Shown here: positions 5,995-12,521 of the stretch, piece after piece
Layout: every line of letters starts with the position of its first letter
Position numbering within the stretch: the stretch's first letter is position 1
NCBI GenBank assembly: GCA_964614855.1
Contig: CAZTMX010000076.1
Coordinates: forward strand, 1-12,521
Length of the DNA stretch: 12,521 nucleotides
Direction: 5' to 3'
From: CAWJHE01 sp964614855
GTDB lineage: Bacteria; Chloroflexota; Anaerolineae; Anaerolineales; UBA4823
Made by a program: the position numbers and the translations under genes
The notes under the pieces: model-generated
The model's database searches: none
Seen by the model: only the letters and a program-made list of their open reading frames with translations
What the model was told of the DNA's origin: nothing

Positions 5995-6840
5995 TCATTG
6001 GACAATCCGCTCGCGCCGGCCAAAGAAATAAAGCAGCAGGCCGCTGATCAAGACCAGAACGGTCAATTGGATTAACAAGGTGGCAGCCGTCACGCCAGCC
6101 GTGTTATACGGAATCAGCAGCGTCTCAGGCGACCAGTGGCGCCCAAGATGCCGGGCGCGGTCGCTGATGTAAGCGCTGATCATAAACAACATGAAGGGTG
6201 CAGCCAGGATCACATAACGATTGTTGACCAGGCCAGAGATAGCCAGGCCAAATGTGGCGAAGATGGCCCCAAAGAGGCAGGCCAACCCGATCAATGCCAG
6301 GATGTAGAGATCCGGCTGCACTGGATACCAGGAAGCGAGTATCCCCGCCGGGCTGCCGTTTTGTGCGCCCCAGGTGGTGAACACCAACGAATTGACCGGC
6401 GGCGTTCGCTGCCCACTCAAATTCGTGAACAGAAACAACAGCAGCAGCGGGCTGCCGACAGCCGCCGCGCCAGCGGCCAGGTTAGCAGCCAGCTTGGCTG
6501 TCAGGTATTGACGGTAGCCGGTGCGCGCCAGGATGAACCGCAAAAATCCCTGGCTGCGGTCAACCCAAAGCGAATCGGCAAACGGCAGCGCCGCCGCGAA
6601 AGGCGCCAGGTAGAGAAAATAGGAGCGGAAATGCACAAACAGCCACAATTCGTAGGCATTGTTAGTTACAGGGGCCTCCGCGCCCATAGCCAGGCCAGGA
6701 AAGAACCGGCCAGCGTCATAGAGGCCATAGGCAAAACAAGCCAGCGACAGGAGCAACACCGCCAGGAAGCGGCCATTCCAGAAGGCGCGCGAAAATTCTT
6801 CACGCCAAATTCCAAAACCATTTGGCTTTCGTTCAATCAT
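5995..6840 (-). CDS. ABC-2 type transporter membrane protein (first subunit)
   Basis: A 281-residue protein with six likely membrane segments, the first at about residues 23-41 (FLAVLLLSLACFAYGLY), others including LLLLFLFTNL and ILALIGLACLFGAIFATFGL, and a final LTVLVLISGLLLYFF before a basic end (GRRERIVQ). A loop with WVDRSQGFLRFILARTGYRQ after the second segment resembles the cytosolic coupling region of ABC-2 permeases. The start at 6840 (MIERKPNGFG) is chosen because GGAAGAGG lies just before it; the open frame extends 38 residues upstream into the GntR gene but lacks a good start there. It overlaps the end of the GntR gene by 8 bases, so translation is probably coupled. Confidence 0.82.
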   Translation of the reverse strand: MIERKPNGFGIWREEFSRAFWNGRFLAVLLLSLACFAYGLYDAGRFFPGLAMGAEAPVTNNAYELWLFVHFRSYFLYLAPFAAALPFADSLWVDRSQGFLRFILARTGYRQYLTAKLAANLAAGAAAVGSPLLLLFLFTNLSGQRTPPVNSLVFTTWGAQNGSPAGILASWYPVQPDLYILALIGLACLFGAIFATFGLAISGLVNNRYVILAAPFMLFMISAYISDRARHLGRHWSPETLLIPYNTAGVTAATLLIQLTVLVLISGLLLYFFGRRERIVQ

Positions 6841-7219
6841 TCTTGCCTCTTCCGGTAATATTTTTTGCGTACAACTGCATCTCAGCCAGGATTTCCTCTG
6901 CCGAATACCCCAGGCGGCCCATCTCGGTGAAGAAATTTGCCAGCAGAGTCTCACGCATTGCCTGGTGCATCCTGTCCAGCACTTCTTGATCCTCGGTTAT
7001 GAAAGTGCCTTCGCCGCGCCGGGTGACAGCAATCTCCTGCCGCACCAGCTCGCTGTAGACGCGGAAGATGGTGTTGTGATTGACCTTATACTGCATGGCG
7101 GCATCCACTACCGATGGAAGCTTATCGCCCGGCTTCAGTTCACCGCGCAGCACCTGGGCGCAGATGCGCTGGATAATTTGTTGGTAGATCGGTTGTTGGT
7201 CGTTAAAGATATGATCCAT
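6833..7219 (-). CDS. GntR-family transcription regulator, short YtrA-like type
   Basis: A 128-residue regulator. Residues 1-75 are a GntR winged helix-turn-helix: QPIYQQIIQRICAQVLRGEL, KPGDKLPSV, the recognition helix region VNHNTIFRVYSELV, and the wing RRGEGTFI. The remaining 50 residues form a short helical tail (ALRETLLANFFTEMGRLGYS-like), far smaller than FadR or MocR effector domains. This is the YtrA subfamily layout, whose members usually sit beside and repress ABC transporter genes, as here with two permeases and an ATPase directly downstream. The lipoprotein gene ends 12 bases upstream, so all five genes probably share one promoter. The inverted repeat at 8513-8528 is a candidate operator. 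No clear ribosome site precedes ATG. Confidence 0.92.
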   Translation of the reverse strand: MDHIFNDQQPIYQQIIQRICAQVLRGELKPGDKLPSVVDAAMQYKVNHNTIFRVYSELVRQEIAVTRRGEGTFITEDQEVLDRMHQAMRETLLANFFTEMGRLGYSAEEILAEMQLYAKNITGRGKND

Positions 7220-7231
7220 AGGTGCTGCGAT

Positions 7232-8482
7232 CTAGTGCCCCAACTCGGCGAGAACTCGGTTGGCAGCGTCTGTATATACCTGTGATAATTCAGCCGGTAA
7301 AACATCGTAATAGGTATATTGGATATTGCCGATCCACTCATCGTCGCCCATCTGACCGTTTTGCAGATAGAGAATTTCCTGCTCTGAAAGCGGTAAGCCG
7401 GTGTTCAGGTCAAACCACTTCAGCCGCGTGCTGCGCTCAATGAGCAGGCTTTGCCCTGTGGCAGGGTCCATGAATACCGGTTGGGGATCTCGGAAGGTAT
7501 GGATTTCATAGGCCAGCACGAAGAAGGCTTGCTCGCCCATCTGCTCTTTCCAGGCGATTATGCGGCCGGCAGTAGCGCCGGAGCCTTCATCCTGGCTGAC
7601 GCCCCCGGTGTTCAGGTCAAACCACTTCAGCCGCGTGCTGCGCTCAATGAGCAGGCTTTGCCCTGTGGCAGGGTCCATGAATACCGGTTGGGGATCTCGG
7701 AAGGTATGGATTTCATAGGCCAGCACGAAGAAGGCTTGCTCGCCCATCTGCTCTTTCCAGGCGATTATGCGGCCGGCAGTAGCGCCGGAGCCTTCATCCT
7801 GGCTGACGCCCCCGGTGTTCAAATCATTTTCAAATGCGTCAAACCAGGCCCTTTCGTCAGTGAGCAGTGATTCCCCCCACACCTTAACACTTTCCAGGCT
7901 CTCCAAGCTGCATTGGACGGTTAGGTCTGGCGGCTGGACGCCGTCAAAGCCGAATGTACCAGCAGGAACATTGAAACCGGCCGTCGCGCCGTTTTCAAGC
8001 ATGATTTGAAATGGCATGGGTTGACCATCCACAACAAAATATACCAATTGCTCGCGACAGGTGAGTGTTTCATCCAGAACATGCACCAGAAAACGCAAAC
8101 ATGCCATCCAATCATTACTTCCAGTAATGCTGTCATGACAAACTGTTTTCTGATACCAGCCTGGCCGCGAGAACCAGGTTTCCTGTCGTTGGCGCAAAGC
8201 ATCCAGAATACCCAGGATGGCCGGTGAATCGGTGAGCGGATTATCTTTGGTATACGGTATCTGTAAAGAGGGTACAGAGGTACTATCCTGAGTTGGCCCA
8301 GCTTCAATAATAAGCGCAACAGGCGAAGCGAATGGCGTTGTGGTTGGCGATACACCTGGTGTGATCGAAGGATCACCGGTGGGCGTGGTGCTGGGTGTGT
8401 CAGCAGCCGTACCGCAGGCAACGAGCAGCACAGCACTGCAAAGGAACACCAAAACAATTCGTAAGCGTATCAAATGGATCAT
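7232..8482 (-). CDS. Lipoprotein with internal 69-residue tandem duplication, first gene of the GntR/ABC operon
   Basis: A 416-residue lipoprotein. The N-terminus has a hydrophobic stretch and a lipobox LVAC, giving lipidated Cys23, then a Thr/Pro/Ser linker (about 25-60) typical of surface lipoproteins. ATG at 8482 is preferred; a TTG at 8497 would add five residues. Neither has a ribosome site. The body, from about residue 75, has several Cys and Trp and no family I recognise. Residues 220-288 and 289-357 are identical, encoded by an exact 207-bp duplication; without it the protein would be 347 residues. The repeated unit ends FDxNTG-like at its boundaries, where the copies join. Its place ahead of a GntR regulator and ABC transporter suggests a cell-surface accessory, such as a binding or protective protein for the transported compound. 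That role is inferred. Confidence 0.8.
   Translation of the reverse strand: MIHLIRLRIVLVFLCSAVLLVACGTAADTPSTTPTGDPSITPGVSPTTTPFASPVALIIEAGPTQDSTSVPSLQIPYTKDNPLTDSPAILGILDALRQRQETWFSRPGWYQKTVCHDSITGSNDWMACLRFLVHVLDETLTCREQLVYFVVDGQPMPFQIMLENGATAGFNVPAGTFGFDGVQPPDLTVQCSLESLESVKVWGESLLTDERAWFDAFENDLNTGGVSQDEGSGATAGRIIAWKEQMGEQAFFVLAYEIHTFRDPQPVFMDPATGQSLLIERSTRLKWFDLNTGGVSQDEGSGATAGRIIAWKEQMGEQAFFVLAYEIHTFRDPQPVFMDPATGQSLLIERSTRLKWFDLNTGLPLSEQEILYLQNGQMGDDEWIGNIQYTYYDVLPAELSQVYTDAANRVLAELGH
7398..7821. repeat. Exact 207-bp tandem duplication inside the lipoprotein gene
   Basis: Bases 7398-7614 match 7605-7821 without a difference by eye: period 207, in frame (69 codons). The unit is bounded on both sides by CCGGTGTTCA (7398-7407, 7605-7614 and 7812-7821), so a slip between two 10-base copies of that word, already present in the gene, explains the duplication. 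The perfect identity means it is very recent, or an assembly artefact. Confidence 0.95.
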
Positions 8483-8495
8483 AAGAGTAACAGCC

Positions 8496-8527
8496 AATCT
8501 AACATATTAGCATACTAGCACACTAGT
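8496..8527. repeat. Four degenerate 8-bp tandem units in the lipoprotein 5' leader
   Basis: On the + strand the units are AATCTAAC, ATATTAGC, ATACTAGC and ACACTAGT. They lie between the -10 box and the start codon of the lipoprotein gene and include the inverted repeat. They may simply reflect the operator's symmetry. Confidence 0.4.
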
Positions 8528-8528
8528 A
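8513..8528 (-). promoter_or_regulatory. Perfect inverted repeat at the expected transcription start; candidate GntR operator
   Basis: TACTAG-CACA-CTAGTA has two 6-base arms and a 4-base spacer. It begins 8 bases downstream of the -10 box of the lipoprotein promoter, so it should overlap the +1 site. A repressor bound there would block the promoter, and the short GntR protein made from the same operon is the natural candidate. Confidence 0.45.
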
Positions 8529-8535
8529 CACCGAT

Positions 8536-8563
8536 ATTATAACGTGATTTGATTACGTGTCAA
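8536..8563 (-). promoter_or_regulatory. Strong sigma-70-type promoter of the lipoprotein/GntR/ABC operon
   Basis: On the - strand TTGACA (8563-8558) and TATAAT (8541-8536) are both perfect consensus hexamers, 16 bases apart. The start codon is about 47 bases past the expected transcription start. Consensus boxes point to a strong promoter that would need a repressor to be controlled. Confidence 0.8.
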
Positions 8564-8794
8564 TATCTGCAACATGAAATGATCAGCAGAACGTTGGTCG
8601 AAGATGATGTCTCTGGATCATGGACTTGATGTTCGTTTCCTCATGGCCCAGTAAATTACCTGGATCCGGCAATTCACAACAGAAATCAACCCGGATCTCA
8701 GGGGAGTTTATTGTTGTAGACACGCATGGTAGCTATGAAGCTGGTTTCAAATGGTTGTCTACCGCAAGGGACCCCACGGGGGCGCTTCATGATT
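8564..8794. other. Gene-poor stretch between divergent operons; one weak 55-residue ORF
   Basis: Nothing recognisable lies here. A + strand ORF from ATG at 8629 to TAA at 8794-8796 (55 residues, including GEFIVVDTHGSYEAGF and WLSTARDPTGALHD) is open but has only a weak upstream GGA, and I do not recognise it. It may be a gene remnant or chance. A small G/C palindrome-like word CCCCACGGGGG is near 8772. Confidence 0.2.
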
Positions 8795-8809
8795 AAGTGT
8801 TATACACTT
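8795..8809 (+). promoter_or_regulatory. Inverted repeat upstream of abiEi; candidate AbiEi operator
   Basis: AAGTGT-TAT-ACACTT has 6-base arms and a 3-base spacer, 91 bases before the abiEi start. AbiEi antitoxins are known to repress their own operon through inverted repeats near the promoter, so this is a reasonable candidate; its distance from the likely -35 box (57 bases) is larger than expected. Confidence 0.3.
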
Positions 8810-8865
8810 TCTTGCAGGTTTTAGAGTATTCAGTCCAGCCACAGATAAATCAATCCCTAAATCTT

Positions 8866-8892
8866 TTGCATCAATTTAGCATCTATGATAAT
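8866..8892 (+). promoter_or_regulatory. Likely promoter of abiEi-abiEii, giving a leaderless transcript
   Basis: TTGCAT (8866-8871) and GATAAT (8887-8892) are 15 bases apart; a TATGAT at 8884-8889 overlaps the latter. Transcription would start at about 8899, only a few bases before ATG at 8901, and no ribosome site precedes that ATG. The word GCATC occurs at 8868-8872 and 8879-8883, one helical turn apart, and could be part of an operator. Confidence 0.5.
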
Positions 8893-8900
8893 ATTTCACC

Positions 8901-9554
8901 ATGGAATTCGAGCGTTTATTAGAAATCATTGGCAACGAGCCCATCTTTGAAACCACCCTATTGTTTGCAGGAAAGGTTAACCCTGATATCATCCGCCTAC
9001 AGCTTACGCGTTGGACAAAGAGCGGTCGTCTGTATCAACTACGCCGCGGCCTTTATGCCATCGCCCCACCCTACCAGAAGGCAAAGCCGCACCCTTTTCT
9101 GATCGCCAACCGTTTGCAGCACGCTTCTTATGTCAGCGGGCAGACGGCACTGGCTTTTTATGGGCTGATCCCCGATACGGTGCAGGCCATTCTAAGCGTG
9201 ACGGCTGGGCGCCCGGAGCGGCTGGAGACGCCGCTAGGCGTTTTTGAATTCCGGCATGTCAAGCCTGAGCTGCTGCGCGGCTATCGCATGATGGCGCTGC
9301 ACGGGCAGAAAGTCCCAGAGCAACATGCCCTGGTAGCCACACCCGAAAAGGCCTTACTCGACCTTGTGTATTTGCAACCCAGCGGCGACCAACCCGCTTA
9401 CCTGCGTGAGTTACGACTTCAGAATCTGGAACGGATGGACCTCGACACTCTGCACCGCCAGGCCGAAGTTTATAACACCCCCAAAATGCATCGGGCGGTT
9501 AAAGTCATCACCGCCTTGGCGCAAAGCGAAACCCAGGAGTATGAAACTCTATGA
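8901..9554 (+). CDS. abiEi: AbiEi-like antitoxin (type IV toxin-antitoxin)
   Basis: A 217-residue protein. The N-terminal part has a winged-helix pattern: VNPDIIRLQLTRWTKSGRLY, then QLRRGLYAI as the wing, matching the DNA-binding domain of AbiEi-type antitoxins. The middle has YVSGQTALAFYGLIPDT and VTAGRPERLETPLGVFEF, and ATPEKALLDLVYLQP follows, all usual for this family. It would repress its own operon through the N-terminal domain and neutralise the toxin through the rest without binding it directly, as described for type IV systems. The start at 8901 is the first ATG in the frame; it has no ribosome site but lies close to a promoter, so a leaderless mRNA is likely. It overlaps the next gene by 4 bases (ATGA), typical of the pair. 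Confidence 0.88.
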   Translation: MEFERLLEIIGNEPIFETTLLFAGKVNPDIIRLQLTRWTKSGRLYQLRRGLYAIAPPYQKAKPHPFLIANRLQHASYVSGQTALAFYGLIPDTVQAILSVTAGRPERLETPLGVFEFRHVKPELLRGYRMMALHGQKVPEQHALVATPEKALLDLVYLQPSGDQPAYLRELRLQNLERMDLDTLHRQAEVYNTPKMHRAVKVITALAQSETQEYETL

Positions 9555-10357
9555 AAGATCACCTGGCTGAACTGGTGCGGCAGGCAACAACGCCCTTGCA
9601 AGGCCGCAATGTAGCCCGCGAGTACCTGCAGGCGCGCATCCTGGCTGCGCTGCAGCGTGCTGGTGCAATGATCCCGCTGGCTTTTTACGGCGGTACTGCC
9701 CTGCGCTTTCTGTACGCCCACGGGCGTTATTCTGAAGACCTGGATTTCGCACTAGAAGGCGACCGCAGTCGCTACGATTTCCGCGGCTACCTGAAAGCAA
9801 TTAGATCCAAACTGACGCCGGAGGGCTACCTGGTTGAGGTCAAGGTCAGCGACCAAAAGGCCGTTCACAGCGCCTTTGTGCGCTTCCCCGGCTTGTTGTA
9901 CGAGGTAGGGTTATCCGGACAGCAAAGCGAGGTTTTGGCTGTAAAAATCGAGGTGGATACCAACCCGCCCGCCAGCGCTGGGCTGGCGACCACGGTAGTG
10001 CGCCGATTTGTTGTGCTTCAGCTTCAGCATCATGACAAAGCCTCGCTACTGGCTGACAAATTGCACGCCATTTTGAAACGCTCCTACACCAAAGGTCGCG
10101 ACCTTTATGACTTGCTCTGGTACTTGAGCGACCCTACCTGGCCGCAGCCGAACCTGATCTTATTGAACAACGCCCTGGCACAAACCAACTGGCAGGGCGA
10201 AACGTTGACCAGCGCCAACTGGCGGGATGAGGTGCGCGAGCGCTTACGCCGCCTGGATTGGCAGGACATCCAGACGGATGTTCGCCCTTTCGTAGAGCCA
10301 GCGTTCGATTTGAGCTTGTTAAGCCTGGAAAACCTGGAACGGGTGTTGGATAAATAA
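9551..10357 (+). CDS. abiEii: AbiEii-like nucleotidyltransferase toxin
   Basis: A 268-residue protein of the DNA polymerase beta-like nucleotidyltransferase fold. The motifs are in order: FYGGTALRFLY (Gly47-Gly48 turn), SEDLDF with D63 and D65 as metal ligands, KIEVDTNPP (third acidic position D136), and ADKLHAILKR-x4-GRDLYDL (K170, D184), the family's fourth motif. All key residues are present, so it is probably active. AbiEii toxins transfer nucleotides to RNA (GTP binding is reported for the family) and stop growth, usually giving phage resistance by abortive infection. ATGA overlap with abiEi and AGGAG at 9535-9539 indicate coupled translation. Downstream there is a hairpin that terminates the opposite strand; no T run follows on this strand. 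Confidence 0.92.
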   Translation: MKDHLAELVRQATTPLQGRNVAREYLQARILAALQRAGAMIPLAFYGGTALRFLYAHGRYSEDLDFALEGDRSRYDFRGYLKAIRSKLTPEGYLVEVKVSDQKAVHSAFVRFPGLLYEVGLSGQQSEVLAVKIEVDTNPPASAGLATTVVRRFVVLQLQHHDKASLLADKLHAILKRSYTKGRDLYDLLWYLSDPTWPQPNLILLNNALAQTNWQGETLTSANWRDEVRERLRRLDWQDIQTDVRPFVEPAFDLSLLSLENLERVLDK

Positions 10358-10389
10358 AAACTCCTGTTCTATTATGGTTAAGACAGGAG
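10351..10389 (-). terminator. Terminator of the - strand lipoprotein operon, overlapping the end of abiEii
   Basis: CTCCTGT (10361-10367) pairs with ACAGGAG (10383-10389), and CT/AG adds two more pairs past a 1-base bulge; the loop is about 10 bases. On the - strand the stem is followed by TTTTTATTTA, a good U tract, reaching into the last codons of abiEii. It lies 114 bases past the stop at 10503. The bases 10390-10502 hold no gene. Confidence 0.75.
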
Positions 10390-10502
10390 ATCGACCAGTG
10401 CCCCCAAGCGGAGCTGACTCGAACTGTATGACTTTAACCCTAATCAGGAAAATTCTACTACAATCCTTTATAGAGCAACAAATAATCTATGAGATTCTTA
10501 CA

Positions 10503-11720
10503 TCATTTTTGCATGATAGTAATTTGTGGAACTACCGCCCCTGGAATGAGGGGCTCCAATTCCTGGTAAAATTTCAGGTGAATGATGTCTAGCGAATCCG
10601 GTCGCGGCAGCAAAGCGAAGACCTCTCCGTTTGGGCTTACGGCTGTATTGCGTGTGATCGGATAATAGAATTCAGATAGTGGAACACGAGCAACACCCTT
10701 AACAACGCCATTTTCATCGATATAATGAATGGTCTGGTCAACTTTAATTGTTGTAGTTGGCATTACATCATCGCGTACCAAATAGAAGCTTCCATCCTGA
10801 AACAGATCCAGAAAATTGAGCCCGCCAAGTCCTTCGGTTAATTTGGTTTGATAGATCACTTCCCTTGCTGTAACCTTGGGATCGCTCCACAGACCGGGCG
10901 TACTTACGAAGAACCGTTTTTCATTACATAACAAACCTTGGGTAACATGACTAGGATCGGATTGTTTTTGAACCTCTGACAACGGGAACAATATTGAGCC
11001 ACCGATTACTTCAAGGATAATGCGCTCTTCGCAATCAATTGCAATACCTGTTAGTCCGCCTTCAAGCGTGTTCTCACTATTCTGATTGTCGATAGGAAAC
11101 TGATAGGGGATCTCCTCGCTTGCAATAAGCTCACCAACTTGCGTCAAGCGATGGGCGCGAAATTTCTGGTAACTGGTTTCCAGGAGATAAATTTCATTTC
11201 TCTTGACACGTAAATCTCTAACATACCCGATTCCAAGCTTAACCAATTTTATCGTTGACAAGAGATGCCCTTCATGGTCGTAATTCAGGAGTTGCCCACC
11301 GATAGGATCTGATATCAAGAAGGTGTAATCGGGTAGAACAGCTATTGCATTCGGACCTTCAATATTTCCACAACAAGAGGGTATATTAAATTTAATGATA
11401 CTTCGCTCACCGACGGGTATACTGAATAGGGTTTCGTAGATTTCTCCTGGTATATTGTGGATAATTGGCGCTCTTGCAGAAGAAAGAGTTGCGGTTGGCT
11501 TCAGCGTAGGAGTAGGTTTTGGCGACAGCAAGGTTGGGAAGGGTAACGTCGCTGGCAATTGCAAAGTAGGTGCAACAGTACTAACAGCTAATTCTGTCGG
11601 AGCAATGGTGGCTACTTGGGTTGCTTCATCTAGCTGTGTTCTTTGGAGTATAGTATTCGTTGTACTGCATGAAGCCAACAAAATAATGATCAACGAGTAA
11701 GGAATTAATTTTCTTATCAT
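10503..11720 (-). CDS. Lipoprotein with Thr/Pro-rich linker and a beta-propeller-like body
   Basis: A 405-residue lipoprotein. A short signal (MIRKLIPYSLIIILLASC) ends with the lipobox LASC, so Cys18 is lipidated. Residues about 25-85 are a Thr/Pro/Ser-rich linker. From about 90 on there are repeated strand-rich segments: IEGPNAIAVLPDYTFLISDP, GQLLNYDHEGHLLSTI, YVRDLRVKRNEIYLLE, GGLTGIAIDCEERIILEV, and near the end ITRNTAVSPNGEVFALLP. The pattern of short blades with Asp-Gly turns suggests an NHL/SMP-30-like propeller, although I cannot assign a named family. A paired Cys-Cys (SCCGN) is at about 118. The start at 11720 has an A-rich but weak ribosome site. It lies 71 bases after the peptidase gene, so the two probably share a transcript and act at the cell surface. 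Confidence 0.7.
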   Translation of the reverse strand: MIRKLIPYSLIIILLASCSTTNTILQRTQLDEATQVATIAPTELAVSTVAPTLQLPATLPFPTLLSPKPTPTLKPTATLSSARAPIIHNIPGEIYETLFSIPVGERSIIKFNIPSCCGNIEGPNAIAVLPDYTFLISDPIGGQLLNYDHEGHLLSTIKLVKLGIGYVRDLRVKRNEIYLLETSYQKFRAHRLTQVGELIASEEIPYQFPIDNQNSENTLEGGLTGIAIDCEERIILEVIGGSILFPLSEVQKQSDPSHVTQGLLCNEKRFFVSTPGLWSDPKVTAREVIYQTKLTEGLGGLNFLDLFQDGSFYLVRDDVMPTTTIKVDQTIHYIDENGVVKGVARVPLSEFYYPITRNTAVSPNGEVFALLPRPDSLDIIHLKFYQELEPLIPGAVVPQITIMQK

Positions 11721-11791
11721 CTTTTTTCTGATCTAAAGTGGCATGTGCCCTTGAATTCCTTTTTCATTGGAACGCAAGTGTCTTTTTATGA

Positions 11792-12475
11792 TTATGGAAG
11801 CGGATAAGGTGTGCTTGAAAAAGGAGAATCAGATGGGGGATAAGGATTTGAGGGAGGATTCGCAGAATTCGTTTCCATTTCCGTTTTCAAGATTAGTGGA
11901 AGGCGGATTTTTATACACACATTGTTATAACGACGTGGAGTATAGTCTGCAATGGTGGTAAAACCTCGAAGTATCCGCACAACTTTATCGTGGTCGAATT
12001 CTGTGGTAGCCTCATAACCCCACATCCCGTTAACAGCAAAGCTGTCGAATAGTATCGTATGTCGTGGGGTTGGAGAGCACCTGTTCATAATGTCTCCAGG
12101 CTGTAAAGCGGTCCTATCAGTTAATTCAAAAGAAATGTTCTCTAATGAGCATGTTCCAGTATGGCTTCCCAGGTCCCAGGCTCGGCTAACCAAGCCAGAA
12201 CAATCGATGCCCCGTCCACAGCTTACATAACTTTCACTTGCGTTTCCTGCAAAGTAACCATTGGTGCCTCCACCCATGAAACTATTGAATTGAGCAATAG
12301 TTTCCCAGGTATTCCATGCATACGGTACACTGGAGTAATAACCTGGATTGCCCAAGTAGGATGGCTTCACTCGATCTGGACATGCGGCATTGTCGTTTAT
12401 GTGATATGAACTGAGGTATGTTGAATTATTCAAATATTCTTTCGCGACGTCGGTGATTAAGTCTCGCCTCGACAA
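11792..12475 (-). CDS. NlpC/P60-like cysteine peptidase with Pro/Ser-rich tail, start uncertain
   Basis: A 227-residue ORF. The catalytic core shows GIDCSGLVSRAWDLG (Cys92) and, about 45 residues on, LQPGDIMN then RHTILFD (His139). This is the NlpC/P60 Cys-His layout of peptidoglycan or similar amide hydrolases. The body carries YAWNTWETIAQF before the Cys, as in related wall peptidases, and a YTPRRYNNV end. Beyond it, residues about 190-227 are a low-complexity Pro/Ser/Thr tail. No signal peptide or ATG is visible; TTG at 12475 is a weak choice, because the strong GGGAGGTGG at 12492-12500 is too far from it and a TAG closes the frame at 12500. The gene may really begin beyond the window with a frameshift, or be truncated. 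Activity is likely if the N-terminus is complete. Confidence 0.7.
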   Translation of the reverse strand: MSRRDLITDVAKEYLNNSTYLSSYHINDNAACPDRVKPSYLGNPGYYSSVPYAWNTWETIAQFNSFMGGGTNGYFAGNASESYVSCGRGIDCSGLVSRAWDLGSHTGTCSLENISFELTDRTALQPGDIMNRCSPTPRHTILFDSFAVNGMWGYEATTEFDHDKVVRILRGFTTIADYTPRRYNNVCIKIRLPLILKTEMETNSANPPSNPYPPSDSPFSSTPYPLP

Positions 12476-12521
12476 GTTTCCGCTAGAAAAGCCACCTCCC
12501 TATAATATTGTTCTTCTTTCC

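Noticed and set aside
6136..6858. 240-residue open frame on the + strand.
   Set aside because: It is antisense to the first ABC membrane protein and is Gln/Arg-rich low-quality sequence; the - strand frame has clear membrane helices and a ribosome site.
3497..10424. CTGACTCGAAC at 3497-3507 and 10414-10424, resembling a reversed tRNA T-arm; possible attachment-site direct repeats of an island.
   Set aside because: An exact 11-base repeat is expected several times by chance in 12.5 kb, neither copy folds into a T-stem, the first copy lies next to the adaptor remnant, and no integrase is present.
1..12521. CRISPR array, rRNA, tRNA, or insertion sequence.
   Set aside because: No regularly spaced repeats, no RNA gene signatures that fold, and no transposase or paired terminal repeats were seen.

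Overview
The window reads as accessory DNA from a Gram-positive-like or monoderm-like bacterium. I infer Chloroflexota (Anaerolineae-type) from the mix of Pro/Thr-rich lipoproteins, a vWA/FHA membrane pair, a YukD-type ubiquitin-like protein with a JAB peptidase, moderate GC and many start codons with clear Shine-Dalgarno sites. This assignment rests on gene content only, not on a marker gene.

Positions 1-3480 (+ strand) hold the most interesting block: a prokaryotic ubiquitin-like conjugation cassette. In order it has the C-terminal end of an E2-like (UBC-fold) protein cut by the window edge, a YukD/EsaB-type ubiquitin-like protein ending in a single exposed Gly, a JAB/JAMM metallopeptidase with all metal and catalytic residues, a multi-pass membrane protein with a C-terminal FHA domain that lacks the usual phosphate-binding residues, and an exported vWA protein with an intact MIDAS and a C-terminal membrane anchor. 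The last three genes are tightly packed, an 11-bp hairpin sits between the ubiquitin-like gene and the JAB gene, and a terminator hairpin follows the vWA gene. The likely reading is cytosolic conjugation and deconjugation machinery (the E1 would be expected upstream) tied to a membrane complex with an outward-facing vWA domain.

Positions 3481-4450 are a gene graveyard. On the - strand lies a broken HlyD-like efflux adaptor with a peptidoglycan-binding-like segment (a stop codon and a frameshift), then scattered fragments of a small acidic gene. A bidirectional-looking terminator at 4312-4344 separates this from the next operon.

Positions 8563-4454 (- strand) form a five-gene operon: a lipoprotein, a short GntR (YtrA-like) regulator, two ABC-2 type membrane proteins and an ABC ATPase. 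It is driven by a promoter with perfect -35 and -10 hexamers, and a perfect inverted repeat near the expected transcription start suggests control by the operon's own GntR protein. The lipoprotein gene carries an exact 207-bp in-frame tandem duplication.

Positions 8795-10357 (+ strand) hold a type IV toxin-antitoxin/abortive-infection pair, abiEi-abiEii, with a 4-base overlap and probably a leaderless first gene. Positions 12475-10503 (- strand) hold an NlpC/P60-like cysteine peptidase of uncertain start, followed by a lipoprotein with a beta-propeller-like body, ending at a terminator that overlaps the 3' end of abiEii.
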